Shown: positions 40,027-52,659 of the stretch, one piece after another
Layout of the letters: each line of letters starts with the position of its first letter
Position numbering within the stretch: the stretch's first letter is position 1
Source: Loripinus fragilis
Lineage: Eukaryota; Mollusca; Bivalvia; Lucinida; Lucinidae
DNA length: 64,000 nt
Assembly: GCA_964019695.1 (NCBI GenBank)
Contig: OZ026516.1
Location: 101,060,368-101,124,367 of the forward strand
Direction of reading: 5' to 3'
Notes under the pieces: model-generated
Database searches by the model: none
Told to the model about the DNA's origin: nothing
Seen by the model: the letters and a program-made list of their open reading frames with translations, nothing else
Program-made: the position numbers and the translations under genes

Positions 40027-40585
40027 CAAGATGGTCTCTGTAATCAAGTATTGATTTGAGTGTACCTGGTAGCAAATCATGAAGACAAGGTTTCTCATAT
40101 TTGGCTCATAACGATATATGACTGTAGATTTGAATGTTTTTCATCACATTTTTATAGTTTTGAGTCATTTTCACATACTTAAACAGATAACATAGTAGTG
40201 ACAATGTAAAACTAACATTTGCTTTTGTTGTAATCATCTATTTTACAAGCTTTAACAGGGTTTAATCAGAACATATATTATTTTCCAGCTGAGGTTTTAT
40301 GTGAGTTTACTATTTTTTCTGAGTTTAGTTTACAAAATTTATATTCTTGAATTGGCAATTTACTATGACCACATATTTGAATTTTTCGTTTTCTTTCTTT
40401 GTAAACTGTTAATTTTTTGTTTTATCCTAGAAATGATTGATATTGTTATGTTGTAATTGATGATTTGTGATGCACAGCAATTTTGTTGATATATCAGTTT
40501 ATTTACCTTTTTGGACTAGGATTCTAAATACAGTACATATTCCATAGGTACCACTTTTTCATGTATTTTTTAGCATATTTCCCGG
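40027..40585. other. Unassigned AT-rich sequence
   Basis: A short family L-like fragment (gaagacaaggtttctcat) near 40,080; otherwise low-complexity T-rich DNA with no gene signal. Confidence 0.45.
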
Positions 40586-40587
40586 CA

Positions 40588-40845
40588 TGGGTGAAAGTTT
40601 TCAGGATTATTCCTGAATTCAGGATTTTGAGGCCCACTTTCCATAGACTTTCCATAGAAAGTCGGCCTCAAAATGCTGAATTCTGCAGATAATAATATAT
40701 TTTCTGACTTAGTTTCAGTTTATCTAAAGGTAGTTGACCATTTAACTTGGAATTTTTAATATCTTGGAGGCATACAGCAAGTTTTAAATTCTGATGTTCT
40801 GAATTTCAGGATTTTGGAAATATTGAACTTTCACCCATGTTTCCG
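40588..40845 (+). mobile_element. Family G MITE, complete
   Basis: gggtgaaagttttcaggatt ... ggattttggaaatattgaac, then tttcacccatg. A short internal duplication (tttccatag) lies in the foldback centre. Confidence 0.75.
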
Positions 40846-40944
40846 TACATATGGCAGATGCAGGTAAGGATCCTTAAAACACCTTTGTGGATGCATCCAG
40901 CAGGGCCAAAGGTCTAAATATTGTCCATGTCCTTTTTAGCAGTA

Positions 40945-41140
40945 CAGTAAAACCGGTGTAAAACAGCCACTTTCAAAAAGACCAAAAATTGTTTTTCAAG
41001 ACTAATTATGGCTTAATGCAGGTCAAAAGTATTGCAGAATGCTCCAAGGGGAGTATTCTGCAGCACTAGCTACCATTTGTCATAAAGATATTTGTTTTGT
41101 CTATTTTGAGTGGCCATTTTACACAGGTTTTACTGTACTT
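40945..41140. mobile_element. Family I palindromic MITE
   Basis: acagtaaaaccggtgtaaaa ... ttttacacaggttttactgt; centre agaatgctccaaggggagta. Confidence 0.8.
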
Positions 41141-41635
41141 AATGTCTTGGAGAAATTAAGGCTCTGTCAAGTGCCTTTAGCTGTTCACAAATGCGGAAAA
41201 TACAAAAATCGTATGTATTTGCCCATATAATGAATGATCCAGATTTTTAGGTGTCTAAAGAGGGTTGAATATTCGCTGGCTTTTTGCTATTCACACCTAC
41301 ATTTCTTGTTTATGGAGAAATAAGATAGAACCAGTCTGATCAGTTTAGTCACAAATCCTAAAAGTATTATATACCATGATTGTTCACTATTACTGAATAT
41401 ATTAACTCTTTTGATTTAAACATATTTTATTTAATAGACACAAAAGATAGACAGAATACATAAGCTGTAAATGTACAAAGGATTAGAACTAAAGCATAAA
41501 TGCTTATAGAGTTCTTTTCCTTTTAAGACCAATGGAATTTCACCAAGTTCGATACAGTTAAGTTAACATGGCTTTTTTTATAAAGCAGACAAAATGCTTA
41601 TAAGAATATTTACTGACTGAGCAGGCTGGATTTCT
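41141..41635. other. Unassigned sequence
   Basis: No recognisable repeat or exon. gatacagttaagttaacatg (41,561) recurs as gatacagttaagttaggatg (51,491), so part belongs to a further dispersed family. Confidence 0.4.
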
Positions 41636-41637
41636 TT

Positions 41638-41880
41638 AGACATGGCTGGAAGTTTTCATGATTATTCAAGATTTTGAGGCTGATTTTCGATAGAAAGTCA
41701 GCCTTAAAATCCCGAATTAAGCTGATTGTTCTAGATTCTTTGATCTTTGTTCAGTCTATCTAGAGATAGTTGACCATAGAAACTTGAAATTGTTAATATT
41801 TAGTAGGCATATTGCAAGGTTTTAGAGCAGAATTTCTAAAGTTAAGGATTTTCAAAATTTTGAGCTTTCGCCCATGGTCA
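41638..41880 (+). mobile_element. Family G MITE
   Basis: catggctggaagttttcatg at the worn left end, gattttcgatagaaagtcag in the centre, aaaattttgagctttcgccc at the right. Confidence 0.65.
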
Positions 41881-42016
41881 AAATAAGTTAAGCCCCAGCT
41901 GAAATTTTCCCATAGACATAATACAAAAACATTCATGTTTGTTTTATCATAATTTACTGAATATAGATTTTTGTATAAAGTTTTCAGCGGTATAGCAGCA
42001 AGGTTTCTTCTCAAAT

Positions 42017-42345
42017 TGTTTTGTTTGTCTGTTTTGTTGCTTTACGTCCCAAGTCAACAGCTATGGTCATGGCAGGACGGTCAGTTTACCAAATCACACT
42101 TTTTCCTGGGCAAGCTTGAACAAGCGGTTAAGCAGTAATTTGTCCACATACTTTCGCTTATATCTGACAACAATCCTTCTTGAATGATTCAGCGGAAGGA
42201 AGGAGAATGACCGCAGAAAGTACTTCATGATCTGTCTCCAAGAAAGTATGGGACCGGGCCGAGATCAAACTTGCGACCCCTGGATCTGCAGTCAGACACG
42301 CATCTGTTGCCAGGCACGTTACGGACTGGGTTACGTGGCCAGGTT
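42017..42345 (-). mobile_element. SINE of another subfamily, minus strand (probable)
   Basis: On the minus strand a head with cccagtccgtaacgtgcc is followed by a box-B-like stretch (ggggtcgcaagtttgatctc), a longer body, and the shared tail (gttgacttgggacgtaaagc, aacaaaacag). Longer than family S. Confidence 0.5.
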
Positions 42346-42534
42346 TCTCAACATGTGCTAGGGTTTACTCATATCGGTTAATTTCTCATAGAGCTTCACA
42401 CATTTCAGTAAATGTCCTGTCTAGTTCCCTATCATTCCTATAGTAAAATTTGCAAAAATATAGGTACTCTTTGAAAATATAGCACATATCAAAAGGTAAT
42501 CCATATTTTCAATTGAAACTGTGAAATTACACCT

Positions 42535-42690
42535 GGCCCTGAAGTTTTAAAACTTGAGTACAGTCTTAAACTCAAAATAAAGCACAATGATTGGCTGCTT
42601 GCAGACACGTGTCCACAAGCAGCCAATCATTGGGCTTTATTTTGAGTTTGAGAATGAACTCAAGTTTTATAACCTCGGGGCCTGAAGTCT
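42535..42690. mobile_element. Family J foldback MITE
   Basis: ccctgaagttttaaaacttg, atgattggctgcttgcagac, then the inverse caagcagccaatcattgggc, and caagttttataacctcgggg. Confidence 0.8.
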
Positions 42691-42717
42691 AACTGTAATC
42701 GAGTTCGAGTTTTCAAT

Positions 42718-42930
42718 TGTTTTAGATATTTCTGAAGTAAACATTTTTGGGAATTTGACCATGGAAAAAACGAACGTCGAATACTGCACTGGCTTTCCCC
42801 CACCACTAGACAGTCGGCGTCTTAGAAGCAGAATTGCTGAAGTCGGACATCTATCTCAAGTAAAAAAGAAAAATTATTATAGATATTTCTGAAATAAACT
42901 TAGGGAATTTAACTTTGGAAAAAACTGGCA
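42718..42930. repeat. Direct ~45-bp repeats flanking a short CpG-rich open frame
   Basis: tagatatttctgaagtaaac followed by gggaatttgaccatgg recurs 155 bp later as tagatatttctgaaataaac and agggaatttaactttgg. Between them ATG at 42,761 opens a 44-codon frame (MEKTNVEYCTGFPPPLDSRR ...) that I do not recognise and do not call a gene. Confidence 0.5.
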
Positions 42931-43123
42931 TGGGGCTGAACTTATTTTGAACAGTTTATTTTAAGGTTATATATGTATGATTAAAACTGGATATATCTTG
43001 TTTTTGAAAAGCAGTGTAGATCCAGATCAGTTAGCTTTTCTGATCAGAGTTTTCCACTTTGCCAGTTAATATATTGCTAAAACTTGAATCTCACAAAATT
43101 AAATTGGGGAGAAGAGAGACCAT

Positions 43124-43367
43124 TTGAGCCATGACATGTGATTTCCAACAATGTGACATTTTGACAAGTGTCGACTCAGATGAGCCTCTGCAGCCTCCTT
43201 TTAAGATTAGAAACGCCAAATGGTGTTCAGTCAGTAGCTTAACTATCATATAATACTCAAGAGACTAGCAAAGGTTCTGATCAGACTGCACGTATGCGCA
43301 GGCTAATCTTAGGCTTTGCTGGTCGTACATACCACATTGTTGGAAATCTAATGCACTGGCTCATATT
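43124..43367 (-). mobile_element. Family E MITE, inverted
   Basis: gagccatgacatgtgatttc ... ccacattgttggaaatctaa, then tgcactggctca. Confidence 0.7.
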
Positions 43368-43804
43368 TATTAAGCCAGCTGATCATGATCTACAAGTAAA
43401 TTGGATAAAACTGGGATGAGTGTATAACATAAAAATACCCAGTTTGATAGGTGAAACTTTGATATTTGCTTAGTGAAATGTGTTAAGTTGTACGAGTGAA
43501 ATACAGCAATCGTGATTAATGTATATAAACAGTTGTTAAAAAGAATATATATATTTATAATATAGACCTGTTTTTGTTCTCTTTTAGCTCTCCTGATCAC
43601 GAACTTGACAAAGTGTTGTCATCCTCATTTAACAATTGGTTTAAAAGTTTAACTAAGCTTCATTTTATCTGGCTGTCTAAAACCATATATATACCATCTC
43701 AAACTGTTTGCGTCCCCTTGATTATGTAATATGTCATTGCAGTATGATATGTGAAACATTGATATAGTCAAACTCGAAAATGACCTTTATTTTTCTGAAT
43801 GCCT

Positions 43805-43862
43805 AAATAAAAAACAATTAATTGTGGGACTCATTCTAAAAAAAAAAAAAAAAAAAAAAACT
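43805..43862 (+). repeat. AATAAA followed by A24 tract
   Basis: aaataaaaaacaattaattg, then ggactcattct and an uninterrupted A run of about 24. The spacing is that of a polyadenylated transcript end, which suggests a retroposed 3' end. No coding part is recognisable upstream. Confidence 0.5.
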
Positions 43863-43964
43863 TGTGATTTTGTAACTTTATACAATGTAAACATTTGTAT
43901 CTCCCCGTATAAATTGCAATCACCTCATCCCTGAATTGTATTTATCTGATATTTAAGAGTTGGC

Positions 43965-46900
43965 TCCCATTTTGTTTAATGATTGCATTTGTAGATATTG
44001 TTATAAGAAATGTTGAAGCTATCTCCCATTGTCTTTTAAGATTGCGTTTGAAGATATCATTATCAGAAATCTTGGGAGTTATCTCCCAATATGGTGCATT
44101 TGTAGATATCGTTACTTTGAAAAAGTATGAGTTGTCTCCCATTGTATTGCATTTGTAGATATCATTACTTTGAAAAGATGGAGTTGTCTCCCATTGTGTT
44201 GCATTTGTAGATGTCATTACTTTGAAAAGTTGGCGTTGTCTCCCATCATGATGCATTTGGAGATATCAGTACTTGAAAAAGTGGAGTTGTCTCCCATTTT
44301 GTTGCATTTGTAGATATCATTACTTTATAAAATTGGAGTTGTCTCCCATTGTGTTGCATTTGTAGATATCATAACTTTGAAAAGTTGGAGTTGTCTCGCA
44401 TTGTGTTGCATTTGAAGATATCATTACTTTGAAAAAGGGAGCGCAGTGGCTCAGTGGTAGAGTGCTTGACTCGAGACCGAAGGGTAGCGAGTCCGAGCCT
44501 CACCGGCGTCACTGCGTTGTGGTCCTTGAGCAAGACACATTTATCCTAGCTTAGTACTGGTTAAACCCAGGAAGAACCGTCCCACATAACTGAAAGATTG
44601 TTAAGTGGACGTAAAGAATCAAATCAAACAAACAAACAAACAAATTACTTTGAAAAGTTGTAGTTGTCTCCCATTGTGTTGCATTTGTAGATATCATTAC
44701 TTTGAAAAAGTGGAGTTGTCTCCCATCATGATGCATTTGTAGATATCACTACTTTGAAAAGTTGGAGTTGTCTCCCATCATGATGCATTTGTAGATATCA
44801 TTACTTTGAAAAAGTGGAGTTGTCTCCCATCATGATGCATTTGTAGATATCATTACTTTGAAAAGTGGGAGTTGTCTCCCATTGTGTTGCATTTGTAGAT
44901 ATCATAACTTTGAAAAGTTGGAGTTGTCTCCCATCGTGTTGCATTTGTAGATATCATAACTTTGAAAAGTTGGAGTTGTCTCCCATTGTGTTGCATTTGA
45001 AGATATCATTACTTTGAAAAGTTAGAGTTGTCTCCCATTGTGTTGCATTTGTACATATGATTACTTTGAAAAAATTGAATAGTCTCCCATCATGATGCAT
45101 TTGTAAATATAACTACTTTGAAAAGTTGGCGTTGTCTCCCATCATGTTGCATTTGTAGATATCATTACTTTGAGAAGTTGGAGTTGTCTCCAATTATAAT
45201 GCATTTGTAGATATCATTACTTTGAAAAGTTGGAGTTGTCTCCCATCATGATGCATTTGTAGATATCATTACTTTGAAAAGTTGGAGTTGTCTCCCATTG
45301 TGTTGCATTTGTAGATATCATAACTTTGAAAAGTTGGAGTTGTCTCCCATTGTGTTGCATTTGAAGATATCATTACTTTGAAAAGTTGGAGTTGTCTCCC
45401 ATTGTTTTGCATTTGTGGATATCGGTACTTTCAAAATTTGGAGTTGTCTCCCATTGTGTTGCATTTGTATATATCTTTACATCGAAAAGTTGGAGTTGTT
45501 TCCCATTGTTTTGCATTTGAAGATATTACTTTGAAAAAATGAAGTTGTCTCCCATCATGATGCATTTGTAGATATCATTACTGTGAAAAGTTGGAGTTGT
45601 CTCCCTTTGTGCTGCATTTGTAGATATCATTACTTTGAAAAGTTGGAGTTGTCTCCAATCATTATGCATTTGTATATATCATTACTTTGAAAAAAGTGGA
45701 GTTGTCTCCCATTGTTTTGCATTTGTGGATATCGGTACTTTCAAAATTTGGAGTTGTCTCCCATTGTGTTTGTAGCTATCATAACTTTGAAAAGTTGGAG
45801 TTGTCTCCCATTATGTTGCATTTGTAGATATCATTACTTTGAAAAGTTGGAGTTGTCTCCCATTGTGTTGCATTTGTAGATATCACTACTTTTTAAAGTT
45901 GGAGTTGTCTCCCATCATGATGCATTTGTATATATCATTACTTTGAAAAAATGGAGTTGTCTCCCATCATGATGCATTTGTAGATATCATTACTTTGAAA
46001 AAATGGAGTTGTCTCCCATCATGATGCATTTGTAGATATCATTACTTTGAAAAGTTGGAGTTGTTTCCCATGGTTTTGCATTTGAAGATATCATTACTGT
46101 GAAAAGTTGGAGTTGTCTCCCATTGTGTTGCATTTGTAGATATTATTACTTTGAAAAAAAGTGGAGTTGTCTCTCATTATGTTGCATTTGGAGATATCAT
46201 TACTTTGAAAAGTTGGAGTTGTCTCCCATTGTGTTGCATTTGTAGATATCACTACTTTGAAAAGTTGGAGTTGTCTCCCATCGTGATGCATTTGTAGATA
46301 TCATTACTTTGAAAAAATGGAGTTGTCTCCCATCATGATGCAGTTGTAGATATCATTACTTTGAAAAGTTGGAGTTGTTTCCCATTGTTTTGCATTTGAA
46401 GATATCATTACTGTGAAAAGTTGGAGTTGTCTCCCATTGTGTTGCATTTGTAGATATCACTATTTTGAAAAGTTGGAGTTGTCTCCCATCGTGATGCATT
46501 TGTAGATATTATTACTTTGAAAAAATGGAGTTGTCTCCCATCATGATGCAGTTGTAGATATCATTACTTTGAAAAGTTGGAGTTGTTTCCCATTGTTTTG
46601 CATTTGAAGATATCATTACTGTGAAAAGTTGGAGTTGTCTCCCATTGTGTTGCATTTGTAGATATCATTACTTTGAAAAGTTGGAGTTGTCTCCCATCAT
46701 TATGCATTTGTAGATATCATTACTTTGAAAAAAGTGGAGTTGTCTCCCATTATGTTGCATTTGTAGATATCAGAACTTTGACAAGTTGGAGTTGTCTCCC
46801 ATTGTGTTGCATTTGTTGATATCATTACTTTGTAAAGTTGGAGTTGTCTCACATTATGTTGAATTTGTAGATATCAATACTTTGAAAAAAGTGGAGTTAT

Positions 46901-49900
46901 CTCCCATTATGTTGCATTTGTAGATATCATTACTTTGAAAAGTGGGAGTTGTCTTCCATTGTGTTGAATTTGGAGATATCATAACTTTGACAAGTTGGAG
47001 TTGTCTCCCATTGTGTTGCATTTGTTGATACCATTACTTTGAAAAGTTGGAGTTGTCTCCCATTGTTTTGCATTTGTGGATATCGGTACTTTCAAAATTT
47101 GGGGTTGTCTCCCATTGTGTTGCATTTGTAGATATCTTTACTTAGAAAAGTTGGAGTTGTGTCCCATTGTGTTGCATTTGTAGATATCATTACTTTGAAA
47201 AGTTGGAGTTGTCTCCCATCATGATGCATTTGTAGATATCACTACTTTGAAAAGTTGGAGTTGTCTCCCATCGTGATGCATTTGTAGATATCATTACTTT
47301 GAAAAAATGGAGTTGTCTCCCATCATGATGCATTTGTAGATATCATTACTTTGAAAAGTTTGAGTTGTTTCCCATTGTTTTGCATTTGAAGATATCATTA
47401 CTGTGAAAAAATGGAGTTGTCTCCCATTGTGTTGCATTTGTAGATATCATTACTTTGAAAAGTTGGAGTTGTCTCCCATCATTATGCATTTGTAGATATC
47501 ATTACTTTGAAAAAGTGGAGTTGTCTCCCATCATGATGCATTTGTAGATATCATTACTTTGAAAAGTTGGAGTTGTTTCCCATTGTTTTGCATTTGAAGA
47601 TATCATTACTGTGAAAAGTTGGAGTTGTCTCCCATTGTGTTGCATTTGTAGATATCATTACTTTGAAAAGTTGGAGTTGTCTCCCATCATTATGCATTTG
47701 TAGATATCATTACTTTGAAAAAGTGGAGTTGTCTCCCATTATGTTGCATTTGTAGATATCAGAACTTTTACAAGTTGGAGTTGTCTCCCATTGTGTTGCA
47801 TTTGTTGATATCATTACTTTGAAAAGTTGGAGTTGTCTCCCATTGTGTTGCATTTGTAGATATCATAACTTTGAAAAGTTGGAGTTGTCTCCCATTATGT
47901 TGCATTTGTAGATATCATTACTTTGAAAAAATGGAGTTGTCTCCCATCATGATGCATTTGTAGATATCATTACTTTGAAAAGTTGGAGTTGTCTCCCATT
48001 ATATTGCATTTGTAGATATCACTACTATGAAAAGTTGGAGTTGTCTCCCATTATGTTGCATTTGTAGATATCACTACTTTGAAAAGTTGGAGTTGTTTCC
48101 CATTGTTTTGCATTTGAAGATATCATTACTGTGAAAAGTTGGAGTTGTCTCCCATTGTGTTGCATTTGTAGATATCATTACTTTGAAAAGTTGGAGTTGT
48201 CTCCCATCATTATGCATTTGTAGATATCATTACTTTGAAAAAAGTGGAGTTGTCTCCCATTATGTTGCATTTGTAGATATCAGAACTTTGACAAGTTGGA
48301 GTTGTCTCCCATTGTGTTGCATTTGTTGATATCATTACTTTGAAAAGTTGGAGTTGTCTCACATTATGTTGAATTTGTAGATATCAATACTTTGAAAAAA
48401 GTGGAGTTATCTCCCATTATGTTGCATTTGTAGATATCATTACTTTGAAAAGTGGGAGTTGTCTTCCATTGTGTTGCATTTGTAGATATCAGAACTTTGA
48501 CAAGTTGGAGTTGTCTCCCATTGTGTTGCATTTGTTGATATCATTACTTTGAAAAGTTGAAGTTGTCTCCCATTTTGTTGCATTTGTAGATATCATAACT
48601 TTGAAAAGTTGGAGTTGTCTCCCATTATGTTGCATATGTAGATATCATTACTTTGAAAAATGGAGTTGTCTCCCATCATGATGCATTTGTAGATATTATT
48701 ACTTTGAAAAGTTGGAGTTGTCTCCCATTATGTTGCATTTGTAGATATCACTACTTTGAAAAGTTGGAGTTGTCTCCCATCATGATGCATTTGTAGATAT
48801 CATTACTTTGAAAAGTTGGAGTTGTCTCACATTATGTTGAATTTGTAGATATCAATACTTTGAAAAAAGTGGAGTTATCTCCCATTATGTTGCATTTGTA
48901 GATATCATTACTTTGAAAAGTGGGAGTTGTCTTCCATTGTGTTGAATTTGGAGATATCATAACTTTGACAAGTTGGAGTTGTCTCCCATTGTGTTGCATT
49001 TGTTGATACCATTACTTTGAAAAGTTGGAGTTGTCTCCCATTGTTTTGCATTTGTGGATATCGGTACTTTCAAAATTTGGGGTTGTCTCCCATTGTGTTG
49101 CATTTGTAGATATCTTTACTTAGAAAAGTTGGAGTTGTGTCCCATTGTGTTGCATTTGTAGATATCATTACTTTGAAAAGTTGGAGTTGTCTCCCATCAT
49201 GATGCATTTGTAGATATCACTACTTTGAAAAGTTGGAGTTGTCTCCCATCGTGATGCATTTGTAGATATCATTACTTTGAAAAAATGGAGTTGTCTCCCA
49301 TCATGATGCATTTGTAGATATCATTACTTTGAAAAGTTGGAGTTGTTTCCCATTGTTTTGCATTTGAAGATATCATTACTGTGAAAAGTTGGAGTTGTCT
49401 CCCATTGTGTTGCATTTGTAGATATCATTACTTTGAAAAGTTGGAGTTGTCTCCCATCATTATGCATTTGTAGATATCATTACTTTGAAAAAGTGGAGTT
49501 GTCTCCCATCATGATGCATTTGTAGATATCATTACTTTGAAAAGTTGGAGTTGTTTCCCATTGTTTTGCATTTGAAGATATCATTACTGTGAAAAGTTGG
49601 AGTTGTCTCCCATTGTGTTGCATTTGTAGATATCATTACTTTGAAAAGTTGGAGTTGTCTCCCATCATTATGCATTTGTAGATATCATTACTTTGAAAAA
49701 GTGGAGTTGTCTCCCATTATGTTGCATTTGTAGATATCAGAACTTTGACAAGTTGGAGTTGTCTCCCATTGTGTTGCATTTGTTGATATCATTACTTTGA
49801 AAAGTTGGAGTTGTCTCCCATTGTGTTGCATTTGTAGATATCATAACTTTGAAAAGTTGGAGTTGTCTCCCATTATGTTGCATTTGTAGATATCATTACT

Positions 49901-51262
49901 TTGAAAAAATGGAGTTGTCTCCCATCATGATGCATTTGTAGATATCATTACTTTGAAAAGTTGGAGTTGTCTCCCATTATATTGCATTTGTAGATATCAC
50001 TACTATGAAAAGTTGGAGTTGTCTCCCATTATGTTGCATTTGTAGATATCACTACTTTGAAAAGTTGGAGTTGTCTCCCATCATGATGCATTTGTAGATA
50101 TCATTACTTTGAAAAGTTGGAGTTGTCTCCCATTATGTTGAATTTGTAGATATCAATACTTTGAAAAAAGTGGAGTTATCTCCCATTATGTTGCATTTGT
50201 AGATATCATTACTTTGAAAAGTGGGAGTTGTCTTCCATTGTGTTGAATTTGGAGATATCATAACTTTGACAAGTTGGAGTTGTCTCCCATTGTGTTGCAT
50301 TTGTTGATACCATTACTTTGAAAAGTTGGAGTTGTCTCCCATTGTTTTGCATTTGTGGATATCGGTACTTTCAAAATTTGGGGTTGTCTCCCATTGTGTT
50401 GCATTTGTAGATATCTTTACTTAGAAAAGTTGGAGTTGTGTCCCATTGTGTTGCATTTGTAGATATCATTACTTTGAAAAGTTGGAGTTGTCTCCCATCA
50501 TGATGCATTTGTAGATATCATTTCTTTGAAAAAGTGGAGTTGTCTCCCATCATGATGCATTTGTAGATATCATAACTTTGAAAAGTTGGAGTTGTCTCCC
50601 ATTATGTTGCATTTGTAGATATCATTACTTTGAAAAGTTGGAGTTGTCTTCCATTGTGTTTAATTTGTAGATATCATAACTTTGACAAGTTGGAGTTGTC
50701 TCCCATTGTGTTGCATTTGTTGATATCATTAGTTTGAAAAGTTGGAGTTATCTCCCATTGTTGCATATGTATATATCATTACTTTGAAAAGTTGGAGTTG
50801 TCTCCCATTGTGTTGCATTTGTTGTTATCATTACTTTGAAAAGATGGAGTTGTCTCCCATTGTGTTGCATTTGTAGATATCGTTACTTAGAAAAGTTGGA
50901 GTTGTCTCCCATTGTGTTGCATTTGTAGATATCATTACTTTGAAAAGTTTGAGTTAACTCCCATTGTGTTGTTGTAAGATTGCATTTGTAGATATCATTA
51001 CTTTGAAAAGTTGAAGTTGTCTCCCATTGTTGCATTTGTATATATCATTACTTTAAAAAGTTGGAGTTGTCTCCCATTGTGTTGCATTTGTAGACATCAT
51101 TACTTTGAAAAGTTGGAGTTGTCTCCCATTGTGTTGCATTTGTAAATAGCGTTACTTTGAATAGTTGGAGTTATCTCCCATAGTGCTGCATTTGTAGATA
51201 TTGTTATTTTAAAAAGTTGGAGTTATCTCCCATTGTATTGTTGTAAGATTGCATTTGTTGGC
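43965..51262 (+). repeat. 52-bp satellite array, ~140 units, with higher-order structure
   Basis: Unit: ttggagttgtctcccattgt, gttgcatttgtagatatcat, tactttgaaaag. Nearly every unit has a GATATC (EcoRV) site. Unit variants (catcatgatg, ttgttttgc, aagttgaatttgg) recur in the same order: the block from about 46,970 to 48,060 returns at 48,950 to 50,040, a shift of 1,978 bp (about 38 units), and part returns 1,301 bp later. Interrupted once by a SINE. All open frames in it are fortuitous. Confidence 0.95.
44437..44643 (+). mobile_element. tRNA-derived SINE (family S), intact-looking, inside the satellite
   Basis: Full head gggagcgcagtggctcagtg, then tcgagaccgaagggtagcga; box B is altered (gagtccgagcctc). 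The tail ends in four caaa repeats. A 13-bp target duplication, attactttgaaaa, at 44423-44435 and 44644-44656 is satellite sequence. Confidence 0.9.
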
Positions 51263-51620
51263 ATTTTAACATTTATTAGCATGATAAATACAACTCTGAT
51301 CCAGGCTGGTTTAGGAGAATTGACAATCTTTAATTTGGCAGAAATGGTTATCTTCTTTGTGTCAATCTCTGCTCCTGCCAAAGTTAGAAAGCATGTATAT
51401 AGCTCATGCAGTCGGCAGTGTCAAACGTGTGACCAAGAGGTTGTGACCACTGCTAAACCTTTTAAGACCTATCGGATTTTCCATAAAGTTTGATACAGTT
51501 AAGTTAGGATGGTCCAATGTATATATCCAGGTGTAACAAGTTATAATTTCAAAACTGTTTTATAGTTTTTTTCTCTGAAGATCAATTTTGTCTTAGCAAA
51601 CAGTACAGACACAGATGAAC
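51263..51620. other. Satellite edge with a family H fragment and unassigned sequence
   Basis: gttggcattttaacatttat then tagcatgataaatacaac is the centre-right part of family H. Then comes an 86-residue open frame (51233-51493) of unknown meaning, ending near gatacagttaagttaggatg. Confidence 0.45.
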
Positions 51621-52611
51621 TACAGGTCAACCTCGTTATCTCAAAATCCAAGGGAATGGAGAAAATACTTCGAGTTATCCGAAGTTCGACATAGCCAAAA
51701 TGTGACGTCACCAAAATACAGTATACATGTTGAATTTCGTTGAACCAGATTTCCTCCGATATACATTTGCAGTACAGACGTAGTAAAACTGTTTCTACTC
51801 AAAACTGAATTGAAATAAAGACAATAGAAGAAAAATCTTTTGAGTTGTTTTATTTCCATTTTAATTACATAATAAAATAAGTAAACATCAAACAAAACAA
51901 GTTAATATCTCCATGTACGTGAGCATATAGATAGCTTAAAACGGAGATAATTGCAGCACACATCACTGAAAAAACGTCAATTTTGTCGGAGCAGAACCAC
52001 AGATATTCTAGCTGAATCAGATTAGGCTGCACTCTCACAATCTAATCAGAGTCTGCACATGAAGAAATATTACACCCTTTAATATCGAAATATCTCACAG
52101 CAATCTAAAGACTGTTAAAACATCTCTCATCAAAAGACGCCGATGAACAATATTAAGTCGTTAAAATTTGAAAGGGACCGCTAATTTTCTGATGCTCCAA
52201 TCCAACACACCTGAGTGGTCACGTCAAGGTCAATCGGGTCAATTATCTACACAAACAGCTGATCAACCTCAACACACACTATAACTAATTGGCGATTACT
52301 TGCAACAATGGATTAATTCGGCTGAAATTAAGGCTATTGATCGATCAATCAGGTAAATTACTTTGTTTGTCATTCGGACCGTTTCACTTTTTGACCACTT
52401 CGATACAAGCAGTGGTAAACAAAGGGAAAATTGACTTAAGGGAATGAAAAATCGCTTCGAAATAGCCGAGTTTTCATGTTAACCGAGTTTGACATAAGCA
52501 AGGTCGAATTACAATGCAATATAGGGGAAAAATTCGGGAATGGATGATCACTTCGACATAGGCCGTGTATTCGAGATAGGCAAGTTTGACATAACGAGGT
52601 TGACCTGTACC
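51621..52611. mobile_element. ~990-bp TIR element with pogo/Tigger-like ends
   Basis: Left: acaggtcaacctcgttatct then caaaatcc; right inverse: tgacataacgaggttgacct then gt. Inside both ends there are further cttcgacata/gaagttcgacatag phrases. Ends reading CAGGTCAACCTCGTTA are typical of pogo-type elements. No transposase frame remains. Confidence 0.65.
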
Positions 52612-52659
52612 ACCTTATTTGTGGCATCTAATCTGTGTTTACACTGTTAGCCATAGTAC

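Noticed and set aside
43942..46291. Frames beginning MHHDGRQ on the minus strand
   Set aside because: They follow the 52-bp satellite through several units; every residue block repeats with the unit.
51233..51493. 86-residue plus-strand frame after the satellite
   Set aside because: Its start is in the satellite and a family H fragment; the rest matches no family I know and has no splice or promoter support.
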